Origin: Bordetella pseudohinzii
GTDB lineage: Bacteria > Pseudomonadota > Gammaproteobacteria > Burkholderiales > Burkholderiaceae_B
Length of the DNA: 64,000 bases
Direction of reading: 5' to 3'
Assembly (NCBI RefSeq): GCF_000657795.2
Contig: NZ_JHEP02000007.1
Location: 62,001-126,000, forward strand
The notes under the pieces were generated by a model. It was given only the letters and a program-made list of their open reading frames with translations. It searched no databases and was not told the origin of the DNA. The translations under genes were made by a program, and so were the position numbers. Positions 48,884 through 57,947 of this stretch are shown one piece after another (the stretch's first letter is position 1; each line of letters begins with the position of its first letter).

Positions 48884-50455
48884 TCAGTCGACCTTGACCC
48901 AGTCGGCCACCAGGCGATTGTCGGCGCGGTGGATCACGCTGACATTCTTGCGCATCGCCCACGGAATGACCTGATCATGCAGCGGAATATGACCGAACTC
49001 CTTGGCGTGGATTTCCAGCGCCTTGTGGATGTCGGCGTCGCGCTTGGCGACATCGGTTTCGGTCTTGACGCGGTCGATGATGACATCGACCTCCTTGTTG
49101 CTGTAATTGCCGAGGTTGTACATGCCGTCGGCGCCCTCGCCCTTGCTGCGGATGAGGTTTTGCAGCGTGTACATGGCGTCGAAGGTCGGCACGCCCCAGC
49201 CGAAGAGATAGACGCTGGTGTCGTGGTTCTGCACCTTGGGGAAGTAGGTGGCGCGCGGCATGGCGTTGAGCGAGGCCTTCACGCCGACCTTGGCCCACAT
49301 GCCCACGACGGCCTGGCAGATGGCCTCGTCGTTGATGTAGCGGTTGTTCGGACAGTCGAGGGTGAAATTGAGCGTGCCGTCATAGCCGGCTTCCTTGAGC
49401 AGGGCGCGGGCCTTGTCGGCATCGTAGGGAACGCGCTTGTGCAGCTCGGCCGTCCAGCCATGCACCTGGGGCGCGATCATGGTGCCGGTGGGCGCGGACA
49501 GGCCGCGCATCACGGCGCGCTTGATGGCCTCGACGTCGATGGCGCGGTACAGCGCCTCGCGCACGCGCACGTCCTGGAAAGGGTTCTTGCCCTTGATGCT
49601 GGAGTACAGCAGCTCGGGGCGCTTCTGGTCGTAGCCGATATAGATGGTGCGGTACTCGTTGCCCTCGACGACCTTGGCCTGCTGGCGCAGGCGGTCCAGG
49701 TCCTGGGCGGCCGGATCGAGCACGAAGTCGATCTCGCCGGAGAGCAGCGCGGCCGTGCGCGTGGCGTTCTGCTTGATGGGGGTGAAGACGACTTCGGTCA
49801 CGTTGCCGACCTTGTTCTTCTTGTTCCACCAGTCGGGGTTTTCTTCGAAGGTCGTGCGCACGTCGACTTCGCGCGACTTCAGCTTGTAGGGGCCGGTGCC
49901 ATTGGTGTTGCGCGCCGCGAAGGTTTCTTCTTTGTTGACGAAGTCCTGCGGCTTGGCGACGTTGTGCTTTTCGGACCAGGCGCGGCTCATGATGAAGACG
50001 TTGGGCAACTGGCGCAGCAGCACGGGGTTGGGCGCCGTGGTCTCGATCTCGATGGTGTGATCGTCGATCTTGCGGGCTTCTTTGATGCCGGTGGTGTAGG
50101 CCTTGTAGTTCGAGGTCGGGGCCATGGCGCGATGCACCGAGAACACCGCGTCGTCGGCGGTGAAGGCCGAGCCGTCATGGAACTTCACGCCTTCGCGCAG
50201 CTTGAAGCGGTATAGCGTGGGCGAGACCTGCTCCCAGGACGTCGCCAGGCGCGGCACCACCTTGAAATCCTTGTCGTAATCGACCAGGGGCTCATAGATA
50301 TAGCTGTTGGCCGCGATGGTCATGCCTTCGTTCTGGGAGTGCGGATCGAAGGTGAGGATGTCGCCCTGGGCGGCCCAACGGAAGGTCTTGGCGTGGGCGG
50401 CGGCGGGCAATGCGACAGCGGAGGCGATAGCCAGCGCGATCAGGGTGCGGCGCAT
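48884..50455 (-). CDS. Periplasmic substrate-binding protein of peptide-type ABC transporter (SBP family 5)
   Basis: 523 residues with a signal peptide ending near AAAHA. The mature protein opens KTFRWAAQGDILTFDPHSQN, the typical family-5 beginning, and continues with LREGVKFHDGSAFTADDAVF. Families bind di- or oligopeptides, nickel, glutathione or sugars; the ligand here is unknown. The start follows AGGAGTTCCT. It is separated by 160 bases from the MarR gene on the same strand. Confidence 0.92.
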   Translation of the reverse strand: MRRTLIALAIASAVALPAAAHAKTFRWAAQGDILTFDPHSQNEGMTIAANSYIYEPLVDYDKDFKVVPRLATSWEQVSPTLYRFKLREGVKFHDGSAFTADDAVFSVHRAMAPTSNYKAYTTGIKEARKIDDHTIEIETTAPNPVLLRQLPNVFIMSRAWSEKHNVAKPQDFVNKEETFAARNTNGTGPYKLKSREVDVRTTFEENPDWWNKKNKVGNVTEVVFTPIKQNATRTAALLSGEIDFVLDPAAQDLDRLRQQAKVVEGNEYRTIYIGYDQKRPELLYSSIKGKNPFQDVRVREALYRAIDVEAIKRAVMRGLSAPTGTMIAPQVHGWTAELHKRVPYDADKARALLKEAGYDGTLNFTLDCPNNRYINDEAICQAVVGMWAKVGVKASLNAMPRATYFPKVQNHDTSVYLFGWGVPTFDAMYTLQNLIRSKGEGADGMYNLGNYSNKEVDVIIDRVKTETDVAKRDADIHKALEIHAKEFGHIPLHDQVIPWAMRKNVSVIHRADNRLVADWVKVD

Positions 50456-50615
50456 AGGAACTCCTGACATTAGTCTGAATGACGGGCGGATATTGCCGTA
50501 GCGCGGAATGCCGCGTCAATTAAGGGTTTGCGCGCATGGCCGCGAGTATCGAGCATTCCGCCAACATTAGGGGACATATAGATATCGGGCAGAGAAATAT
50601 GGCGCCGCCGCCCGC

Positions 50616-51092
50616 CTATGCTTCCGTCGGGTCGTCTCCGGCGGCCTGGGTCACCAGGACACGCAGCATGTCCATCAGCTCGGCCGCCCGGGCCTGGCCG
50701 AAAGGCTCCAGGACGGCGGCCTGGTGCTCCAGCGCGCGCCGGCAAAAATCGGCCACCAGGCCATGCCCTTTGGCGGTGATGCGCACGCGGGTCTGGCGCC
50801 GGTCGGCGCGCACGCCGGCGCGCGCCACCAGGCCCTGGGCCTCCATGCGTTGCACCACCTTGCTCAGGGTCGGCTGCTTGGTCAGCGCCAGGGCCGCCAG
50901 CGAACCGATGGTCTCGCCGTCGCTGCCCTCCAGGCTGGCCAACACCCGCCACTCCGTCACGGACAGGCCGGCCGCGCTCACCTGCCGGTGGAACTCGGCC
51001 GAGATCCGGTGGCTGGCTTGCGCCAGCAGATAGGCCAGATAGCCATCGACGAAACGCGGCGTGGACGGAGACGCGGGCTGACCATGCTTCAT
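50616..51092 (-). CDS. MarR-family transcriptional regulator
   Basis: 158 residues. The winged-helix core is LSVTEWRVLASLEGSDGETI, then LALTKQPTLSKVVQRMEAQG (recognition helix) and the wing RADRRQTRVRITAKG. ATG 51090-51092 follows AGGAAGGTGTTC. It is divergent from the large catabolic operon across 356 bases, the usual layout for a MarR repressor relieved by an aromatic acid. iad-type auxin-degradation loci are controlled by a MarR regulator (IadR), which this may correspond to. Confidence 0.88.
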   Translation of the reverse strand: MKHGQPASPSTPRFVDGYLAYLLAQASHRISAEFHRQVSAAGLSVTEWRVLASLEGSDGETIGSLAALALTKQPTLSKVVQRMEAQGLVARAGVRADRRQTRVRITAKGHGLVADFCRRALEHQAAVLEPFGQARAAELMDMLRVLVTQAAGDDPTEA

Positions 51093-51330
51093 GAACACCT
51101 TCCTGTACGTATCTGGCCGCGGCCGCGGCACCCGTATGGTGCCAGCCGCGGGCCGCTGGCACCAGAACGCATCCATCTGCTGTGATGCAGCATGGGGTTA
51201 GCCCTTATGCCCGCAGGTTTTCGCACCATGACAAGGCCTGCGAGACGCCCGCCTTGTCCGTGGCAACGAGTATATACATCCTTGTTTTTGAGTGATATTT
51301 TTTTGCTTCCATGAAAATTCATCTTTTTTA

Positions 51331-51359
51331 TTGACAGCTAAAAAGTTGACTTCTAAAGT
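51331..51359 (+). promoter_or_regulatory. Sigma70 promoter of the catabolic operon with short inverted AAGT/ACTT repeats
   Basis: TTGACA (51331-51336) and TAAAGT (51354-51359) are separated by exactly 17 bases, in an AT-rich island (51260-51380) that contrasts with the GC-rich surroundings. Overlapping the spacer and -10 are alternating AAGT-TG-ACTT and ACTT-CTA-AAGT palindromes (about 51343-51359), plausible MarR contacts. The remaining bases of the 356-bp region toward the MarR gene show no ORF. Confidence 0.65.
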
Positions 51360-51448
51360 ATTTCGCAGGACTTAAAAAAAGCAGGGTGCTCGTGTTGCCA
51401 CGCAGCATCCGCGGGCGGGTCAAAGACCCGCGCTCAAGGGGTTTCTCG

Positions 51449-53632
51449 ATGGCGGAAAGGTCTTTCAAGAAAGAAGTCCAGCAGTTGCGCATCGGCGCGG
51501 GCGAAGAGTTCCGCGGCGAAGGCATACTCGCCGTGACCAAGGCGCTGCTGCAGTCCGGCGTGGGCTATGTGGCCGGCTATCAAGGCTCGCCCATTTCGCA
51601 CCTCATGGATGTATTGGCCGACGCCAAGGACATCCTCGAGGAACTGGACGTGCACTTCGAGGCCAGCGCCTCGGAGGCCACCGCCGCCGCGACCCTCGCC
51701 GCCTCGGTCATGTACCCCATACGCGGCGCCGTCACCTGGAAATCCACCGTGGGCACCAATGTCGCCTCGGACGCCCTGGCCAATCTGGCCTCCGGCGGCG
51801 TGACTGGCGGGGCGCTCATCATCGTGGGCGAAGACTACGGCGAAGGCTCCTCCATCATGCAGGAGCGCTCGCATGCCTTCGCCATGAAGTCGCAGATATG
51901 GCTGCTCGATCCGCGCCCCAACCTCGAAAGCATGGTCAAGGCGGTGGAAGACGGGTTTGCCCTGTCGGAGGCCAGCAAGACGCCGGTGATGCTGCAATTG
52001 CGCATCCGCGGCTGCCATGTCCATGGCCGCTTCATCGCCAGCGATAACCGCCGCCCGGCGTTCACGCTGGCGCAGGCGCTGGAGGCGCCGCGGCGCGACA
52101 CCAGCCGCATCGTGCTGCCGCCCGCGTCCTTTCTGCACGAACAGGAAAAAATCCGCGACCGCTGGCCCGCCGCCATCGAATTCATCAAGTCCCGCAAGCT
52201 CAACGAGCACTTCCCCGGCGAACTCGGCGATGTGGGCATCATCCTGCAGGGCGGCCTGTACAACGGCGTCATCCGCGCCCTGCAATTGCTTGGCCTGGCC
52301 GATCATTTCGGCAACAGCCGCATCCCGCTCTACGTGATGAACGTCACCTATCCTGTCATCGAGGACGAGGTGATCGCCTTCTGCCAGGGCAAGCGCGCGG
52401 TGCTCATGATGGAAGAAGGCCAGCCCGATTACCTGGAGCAGAACCTGCATGCCATCCTGCGCCGCGCGGGCGTGCAGACCCGGCTGGCGGGCAAGGATGT
52501 GCTGCCCATGGCGGGCGAGTACACCACCCAGGTCATGCGCGAAGGCCTGCGCGCTTTTCTCGCGTCGCATCGCCCGGACGCGCTGCCCGCCGAACCGGCG
52601 GCGGCCCAGCCCGACATCACTGAAATCAAGCGGCCCAAGCCGCAACCCATCGTCTTTCACAAGACGGCCGCCGACCTGGCGCAGGTCGTGCCGGCCCGCC
52701 CGGCCGGCTTCTGCACCGGCTGTCCGGAACGCCCCATCTTCTCGGCCCTGACCCTGGCCCAGGAAAAGCTGGGCCAGCATCATATTTCCTGTGATATCGG
52801 CTGCCATCTGTTTTCCATCCTGCCGCCCTTCAACCTGGGCGCGACCACCATGGGCTACGGCCTGGGGGCCTCCAGCGCTGCGGCCTTCAATGTGCCGGCC
52901 GCCAAGCGGCCGATCTCCATCATGGGCGACGGCGGCTTCTGGCATAACGGCCTGGCCTCGGGCATCGGCAACGCGGTCTTCAACAAATACGACGGCGTCA
53001 TCGTCATCGTCGATAACTACTACTCCTCGGCCACGGGCGGCCAGGACATCCTGTCTTCGCGCGCGGACAATCCCGACCGCTCGACCAACAACCCCATCGA
53101 GGCCGCCGTGCGCGGCGTGGGCGTACGCTGGCTGCGCGTCATCGACCGCACCTATGACGTGGCCCGGGTGCGCGCGGTGATCGAAGACGCGCTGACCACC
53201 GATGAAAAAGGCCCCAAGGTCATCATCGCGCAATCCGAATGCATGCTGAACAAACAGCGCCGGATCAAACCCTTGTTCAACCAGGCGGTCAAGGCCGGCC
53301 GGCGCGCCATCAAGGAACGCTTTGGCGTGGACCCCGACGTCTGCACGGGCGACCACGCCTGTATCCGCCTGTCGGGCTGTCCCTCGCTCAGCATCAAGGA
53401 TAGCGGCGACCCGCTCAAGGAAGACCCGGTCGCGCATGTCGAGAGCAGCTGCGTGGGCTGCGGCAATTGCGGCGAGGTCGCCCATGCCGCCGTGCTCTGC
53501 CCTTCGTTCTACCGCGCCGACATCGTCCACAATCCCGGCCGCGCCGAACGCCTGATGGCGCGGCTGCGCGGCGCCGTCATCGGCTATCTGCAACGCCGCC
53601 GCGCCACGCGCCTGACCCGCTATGCACTCTGA
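51449..53632 (+). CDS. 2-oxoacid:ferredoxin oxidoreductase, IorA-like alpha subunit
   Basis: 727 residues. The N-terminal pyruvate-oxidoreductase fold has AGYQGSPISHLMDVL and EASASEATAAATLAAS. The thiamine diphosphate domain has CTGCPERP, SCDIGCHLF and GDGGFWHNG. The C-terminal ferredoxin-like cluster has CVGCGNCGEVAH and a further CP. This matches indolepyruvate:ferredoxin oxidoreductase, which decarboxylates aromatic 2-oxo acids to acyl-CoA. In this context the likely substrate is an arylglyoxylate such as isatinate (2-aminophenylglyoxylate), giving anthraniloyl-CoA. It is the first gene of the operon. Confidence 0.85.
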   Translation: MAERSFKKEVQQLRIGAGEEFRGEGILAVTKALLQSGVGYVAGYQGSPISHLMDVLADAKDILEELDVHFEASASEATAAATLAASVMYPIRGAVTWKSTVGTNVASDALANLASGGVTGGALIIVGEDYGEGSSIMQERSHAFAMKSQIWLLDPRPNLESMVKAVEDGFALSEASKTPVMLQLRIRGCHVHGRFIASDNRRPAFTLAQALEAPRRDTSRIVLPPASFLHEQEKIRDRWPAAIEFIKSRKLNEHFPGELGDVGIILQGGLYNGVIRALQLLGLADHFGNSRIPLYVMNVTYPVIEDEVIAFCQGKRAVLMMEEGQPDYLEQNLHAILRRAGVQTRLAGKDVLPMAGEYTTQVMREGLRAFLASHRPDALPAEPAAAQPDITEIKRPKPQPIVFHKTAADLAQVVPARPAGFCTGCPERPIFSALTLAQEKLGQHHISCDIGCHLFSILPPFNLGATTMGYGLGASSAAAFNVPAAKRPISIMGDGGFWHNGLASGIGNAVFNKYDGVIVIVDNYYSSATGGQDILSSRADNPDRSTNNPIEAAVRGVGVRWLRVIDRTYDVARVRAVIEDALTTDEKGPKVIIAQSECMLNKQRRIKPLFNQAVKAGRRAIKERFGVDPDVCTGDHACIRLSGCPSLSIKDSGDPLKEDPVAHVESSCVGCGNCGEVAHAAVLCPSFYRADIVHNPGRAERLMARLRGAVIGYLQRRRATRLTRYAL

Positions 53633-53633
53633 C

Positions 53634-55142
53634 ATGACACATCCCCTGAAGATCGCCATCCTGGCCATGGGCGGCCAGGGCGGCGGCGTATTGGCCGATT
53701 GGCTGGTCGACATGGCCGAGCACGCCGGCTGGTGGGCCCAGACCACCTCGGTGCCGGGCGTGGCGCAGCGCACGGGCGCGACGATCTACTACGTGGAGCT
53801 GCTGCCGGAGGCGGAAGTCCAGCGCGCCGGCCGCGCGCCGGCCCTGGCCCTCATGCCGACTCCCGGCGACGTGGACCTGGTGGTGGCGGCCGAACTGATG
53901 GAAGGCGGCCGCGCCATCCAGCGTGGCCTGGTCACGCCGGAGCGCACCGTGCTGATCAGTTCCTCGCACCGCAGCTACGCGGTCAGCGAAAAATCGGCCC
54001 CGGGCAATGGCATCGCCGATCCCAACAAAGTCCTGGCGGCGGGACGCGAGGCGGCCCGGCGTTTTCTATGCTTTGATCTCCAGGCCCTGGCCGACCAGGC
54101 CGGCAGCGTCATCAGCGCCAGCCTGTTCGGCGCCATGGCGGGCAGCGGCGTGCTGCCTTTCTCACGCGAGGCCTTCGAGGCCACCATCGGCCGGGCCGGG
54201 GTCGGCGTGCAAGCCAGCCTGCGCGCCTTCGGCCTGGGTTTTGACGCGGCCGCGCAAGCGCCGGCCCAGCCCGCCGCCATCGACACCGCCCGCCCCCTGC
54301 CCGAGGTGCCGGCACAGGCAGCCCACCCCGAATCTCAGGCCTTGCTGGACCGCGCGCGCCGGGACTTCCCGGCCCCGGCGCTGCCCCTGGTGGTGGCCGG
54401 CCTGCGCCGCCTGATCGACTACCAGGATCCGGCATACGCGGCCGAATACCTGGACCGCCTGGACGCGCTGCGCGCCCTGGACGACGCCGCGCGCGGCTGG
54501 GCCTTGACGCAGGCCGCCGCCCGCTATGTGGCGCTGGCCATGAGCTATGACGACGTCATCCGCGTGGCCGATCTCAAGACGCGCGGCAGCCGCTTTGGCC
54601 GCGTGCGCGGCGAAGTCGGGGCCACCGCCGGCCAACTGGTCCACACCACCGAGTTCATGCATCCCCGCCTGGAGGAAATCTGCGGCACCCTGCCGGCGCG
54701 CCTGGGCCGATGGCTGGAGCAGTCGCCCGCCTTCGGCAGCTTCGTGAGCCGCCGCCTGGCGCGTGGCCGCCGCCTGCGCAGCAGCACGCTGGGCGGCTTC
54801 CTGGCGCTGTATGGCCTGGCCGGCATGCGCCGCTTCCGCCGCGCCACCCTGCGCCACCGCCATGAGCGGGCCGACCTGGAGCAATGGCTGGACCTGGTGG
54901 CCGAGCTGGCGCGCGCCGACTACGCGCTTGCCGTCGAGGCCGTGCTCTGCCGCCGGCTGGTCAAGGGCTATAGCGACACCCATGTCCGCGGCGGCGGCAA
55001 ATACCGCAGCCTGCTGGCCGCCGCGCGCGCGCTGGCCGGCCGGCCCGATGCCGCCAGCCGCCTGAAGCAGCTGCGCGAAACGGCCCTGGCCGACGCCTCC
55101 TGCGCTCCCCTGGAACGACAAATGGCCGAGCTGGCCGCCTGA
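53634..55142 (+). CDS. 2-oxoacid:ferredoxin oxidoreductase, IorB-like beta subunit with long C-terminal extension
   Basis: 502 residues. The first 190 form the gamma-type domain (MGGQGGGVLADWLVDMAE). The rest is a helical extension (DUF6537-type) common in the fused beta subunits of aerobic IorAB. It is coupled to the alpha subunit gene; an ATG at 53622 inside the alpha end is an alternative start. The extension probably assists oxygen-tolerant electron transfer or subunit contact. Function follows the alpha subunit. Confidence 0.82.
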   Translation: MTHPLKIAILAMGGQGGGVLADWLVDMAEHAGWWAQTTSVPGVAQRTGATIYYVELLPEAEVQRAGRAPALALMPTPGDVDLVVAAELMEGGRAIQRGLVTPERTVLISSSHRSYAVSEKSAPGNGIADPNKVLAAGREAARRFLCFDLQALADQAGSVISASLFGAMAGSGVLPFSREAFEATIGRAGVGVQASLRAFGLGFDAAAQAPAQPAAIDTARPLPEVPAQAAHPESQALLDRARRDFPAPALPLVVAGLRRLIDYQDPAYAAEYLDRLDALRALDDAARGWALTQAAARYVALAMSYDDVIRVADLKTRGSRFGRVRGEVGATAGQLVHTTEFMHPRLEEICGTLPARLGRWLEQSPAFGSFVSRRLARGRRLRSSTLGGFLALYGLAGMRRFRRATLRHRHERADLEQWLDLVAELARADYALAVEAVLCRRLVKGYSDTHVRGGGKYRSLLAAARALAGRPDAASRLKQLRETALADASCAPLERQMAELAA

Positions 55143-55155
55143 TCCGAAAAGCCCC

Positions 55156-56109
55156 ATGCTGAAACTCATTGTGCGCCAGACGCGCCAGGCTTCTCCGCTG
55201 ATACGCTCCCTGCGGCTGGCGCCTGCCGAAGGCGCGCCGCTGCCCTCCTTCGGCCCTGGCGCGCATCTGAAGATACACGTGCCCGGCCTGGCCGAGCCGC
55301 GCTGCTATTCCTTGATGGGCTTCGCGGCGGCGGACTTCGAGCAGCCCGGCCACTACCAATTGGGCGTGCGCCTGGAAGACAACAGCCAGGGCGGCTCGCG
55401 CCATATGCATGCGCTGGCCGAGGGCGATGTCATCGAGGCCGAGCCGCCGCGCAATGACTTCCCCCTGCACGCCGCCGAAGCTGGCGAGGCGCCGGTGGTG
55501 CTGATCGCCGGCGGCATCGGCATCACGCCCATCGCGGCCATGGCCGCCACGCTGGCGCATGCCGCGCGCCCCTACCGCCTGCACTACTGCGGCCGCTCGC
55601 GCGCTCAACTGGCCTTTCTGGACGAACTGCGCGCCCTGGCGGGCGACGCCCTCGCCGTCCACGCCGATGATGAAAACCCGCTGGACCTGGCCGGCCTGCT
55701 GGCCCAGGCCGGGCCGGCCTCGCACGTCTATGTCTGCGGCCCCAAGGGCCTGATCGACGCGGTCATCGCCGCCACCGGCGACTGGCCCGAGGGACGGGTG
55801 CATTTCGAGCTTTTCACGCCGGCCGCCGCCCAGGAGGGCGACCAGGCTTTCGAGGTCGAGCTGCGGCAATCCGGCAAGGTGCTGACCGTGCCGGCCGACA
55901 AGACCATCCTCGACGTGCTCGAGGCCGCCGGCTGCGATCCCCTCTATGACTGCAAGCGCGGCGAATGCGGGGTCTGCCAGGCCACCGTGCTCGAAGGCCT
56001 GCCGGATCACCGCGACTACTACCTGTCCGAAGCCGAAAAGGCCGGCGGCCAGGTCATACAAGTGTGCATCTCGCGCAGCAAGACGCCGCGCCTGGTGCTG
56101 GACCTGTAA
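55156..56109 (+). CDS. Rieske-oxygenase reductase (flavin, NAD and plant-type [2Fe-2S])
   Basis: 317 residues in the order of phthalate-dioxygenase reductase/VanB. The flavin domain has RCYSLMGF. The NAD domain has GGIGITPIAAM. The C-terminal [2Fe-2S] ferredoxin has cysteines in CKRGECGVC plus a later Cys (VCISRS). It passes electrons from NAD(P)H to the Rieske dioxygenase encoded just downstream. It begins 13 bases after the IorB-like stop. Corresponds in position to the reductase of iad-type loci. Confidence 0.9.
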   Translation: MLKLIVRQTRQASPLIRSLRLAPAEGAPLPSFGPGAHLKIHVPGLAEPRCYSLMGFAAADFEQPGHYQLGVRLEDNSQGGSRHMHALAEGDVIEAEPPRNDFPLHAAEAGEAPVVLIAGGIGITPIAAMAATLAHAARPYRLHYCGRSRAQLAFLDELRALAGDALAVHADDENPLDLAGLLAQAGPASHVYVCGPKGLIDAVIAATGDWPEGRVHFELFTPAAAQEGDQAFEVELRQSGKVLTVPADKTILDVLEAAGCDPLYDCKRGECGVCQATVLEGLPDHRDYYLSEAEKAGGQVIQVCISRSKTPRLVLDL

Positions 56110-56120
56110 CGAGAGAAGCC

Positions 56121-57446
56121 ATGGCGCGTTACCGAGACAATCCCCAAGCCGTGCGCGCCTTGATGCGCGAGACCGAAGTCCACAAGGACATGTTCATCGA
56201 TCCGGAGATCTTCGAGCTGGAGATGGAACATCTGTTCGCCAATACCTGGGTCTATGTCGGCCACGACAGCCAGGTGCCCAGGCCGGGCGACTACATCACC
56301 ACGACGGTGGGCAATCAGCCCGTGGTCATGGTGCGGCATAGCGACCAGAGCGTGCGCGTGCTCTACAACCGCTGCCCTCACAAGGGCACCATGGTGGCCG
56401 GTGATGCCTGCGGCAACACCGGCAAGTTCTTCCGCTGCCCCTATCACGCCTGGACCTTCAAGACCGATGGCGCGCTGCTGTCCATACCCTTGAAGAAAGG
56501 CTATGACCCGGCCGTGCTGTCGCAGTGCGAGGCCAACCAGGGCATGAAGCCGGTGGCCGCCGTGCGCAACCACCGCGGCTTTGTGTTCTGCCGCCTGAAT
56601 GAGCAAGGGGAAAGCTTCGAGGACTTCTTCGGCGACGCGCTCACGACCCTGGACAATATGGTCGACCGCTCGCCGGAAGGCCGCCTGGAAGTCGCCGGCG
56701 GCGTGTTCCGCTATATGCATCGCTGCAACTGGAAGATGCTGGTCGACAACCAGACCGACACCTGCCACCCCATGGTGGCGCACGAATCCTCGGCCGGCAC
56801 GGCGGTCAAGGTCTGGGAGCAGGCGCCCGAAGGCACGCCCAAGCCCATGGCGGTGGAATTGTTCGCGCCGTTCATCTCGCCCTATGAGTTCTTCGAGAAC
56901 ATGGGCATCCGCGTCTGGCAGAACGGCCACGGCCATACCGGCGTATCCGACTCCATCCACGCGGCCTATTCCGGCATCCCTGGCTACTGGGACGCCATGG
57001 TGGCCGCCTATGGCGAGGATCGCGCCCACGCCATCCTGGGCGATGTGCGCCACAACACGGTCTATTTCCCCAACATCATGGTCAAGGGGCCGATCCAGAC
57101 GCTGCGCATCTTCAAGCCGCTGGCGGCCGACCGCACCCTGGTCGAATCCTGGACCTTCCGCCTGGTCGGCGCGCCCGACCTGCTGCTGGAGCGCACCCTC
57201 ATGTACAACCGCCTCATCAATGCGCCCACGTCGGTGGTCGGCCACGACGATCTCGAAATGTATGAACGCGCGCAGCAAGGCCTGGCCTCGCGCGGCCATG
57301 ACTGGGTCAATGTGGCGCGCCTGTACGCGGACGGCGAAGACGGGCAGCGCAATGTCGTGACCAATGGCACCAATGAATGGCAGATGCGCAATCAGTACCG
57401 CGCCTGGGCGCGCTATATGACCGACAGCATGGAGGCACGCCCGTGA
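56121..57446 (+). CDS. Rieske aromatic-ring dioxygenase alpha subunit
   Basis: 441 residues. The Rieske ligands are CPH (in NRCPHKGTMVAGD) and CPYH (in FRCPYHAWTF). The mononuclear iron site shows DTCHPMVAH, whose two His match the H-x4-H of ring dioxygenases. It should hydroxylate an aromatic or indole ring using O2. Context with an isatin hydrolase-like gene makes indole-3-acetate a likely substrate. ATG 56121 follows GAGAGAAGCC. It overlaps the small subunit gene by 4 bases. Confidence 0.92.
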   Translation: MARYRDNPQAVRALMRETEVHKDMFIDPEIFELEMEHLFANTWVYVGHDSQVPRPGDYITTTVGNQPVVMVRHSDQSVRVLYNRCPHKGTMVAGDACGNTGKFFRCPYHAWTFKTDGALLSIPLKKGYDPAVLSQCEANQGMKPVAAVRNHRGFVFCRLNEQGESFEDFFGDALTTLDNMVDRSPEGRLEVAGGVFRYMHRCNWKMLVDNQTDTCHPMVAHESSAGTAVKVWEQAPEGTPKPMAVELFAPFISPYEFFENMGIRVWQNGHGHTGVSDSIHAAYSGIPGYWDAMVAAYGEDRAHAILGDVRHNTVYFPNIMVKGPIQTLRIFKPLAADRTLVESWTFRLVGAPDLLLERTLMYNRLINAPTSVVGHDDLEMYERAQQGLASRGHDWVNVARLYADGEDGQRNVVTNGTNEWQMRNQYRAWARYMTDSMEARP

Positions 57447-57937
57447 GCGCCGATATCCGCCAGGCCCTGTGCGATTTCGTCTATGCCGAGGCGCGCCTGC
57501 TCGACGAGGGCCGCTATGAAGAGTGGCTGGAGCTGTTCACCGAGGACGGCCGCTACTGGATGCCGCTGGCTCCCGGCCAGGACGACCCCCGCCTGCATGC
57601 TTCGCTGATGTACGAGGACCGCTTGCTGCTGCGCGTGCGCGTCGAACGCCTGGCCGGCCAGCGCACATTTTCGCAGCAGCCCAAGAGCCGCTGCCACCAC
57701 CTGCTGCAAGCGCCCTATGTCGACCTGGACCACCCCGAGGCCGATGCGGCGGCGGGCCGCCATGTCGTGCGCACGGCTTTTCATTATGTCGAGACCCGCC
57801 AGGACGAAAAAACGCTGTACGCGGGCTGGGCCACCCATCATCTGCTGGCCGGCCCCGATGGCCTGCGGCTGCGCCTGAAACGGGTCGACCTGGTCAACAG
57901 CGATGCCGCCTTCGGCAACATTCAACTTTTCATGTGA
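57443..57937 (+). CDS. Rieske aromatic-ring dioxygenase beta subunit
   Basis: 164 residues of the NTF2-fold small subunit (EARLLDEGRYEEWLELFTED and YWMPLAPGQ are typical). The start is GTG at 57443, overlapping the alpha stop (GTGA) and preceded by a good GGAGG site. It stabilises the alpha3beta3 oxygenase. An upstream ATG in frame would lie deep inside the alpha gene and add unrelated residues. Confidence 0.88.
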   Translation: MSADIRQALCDFVYAEARLLDEGRYEEWLELFTEDGRYWMPLAPGQDDPRLHASLMYEDRLLLRVRVERLAGQRTFSQQPKSRCHHLLQAPYVDLDHPEADAAAGRHVVRTAFHYVETRQDEKTLYAGWATHHLLAGPDGLRLRLKRVDLVNSDAAFGNIQLFM

Positions 57938-57947
57938 GGACCGCGGC

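Noticed and set aside
57377..57442. ATG start at 57377 for the dioxygenase beta subunit
   Set aside because: It would overlap the alpha gene by 70 bases and add unrelated residues; GTG 57443 has GGAGG and gives the normal N-terminus.
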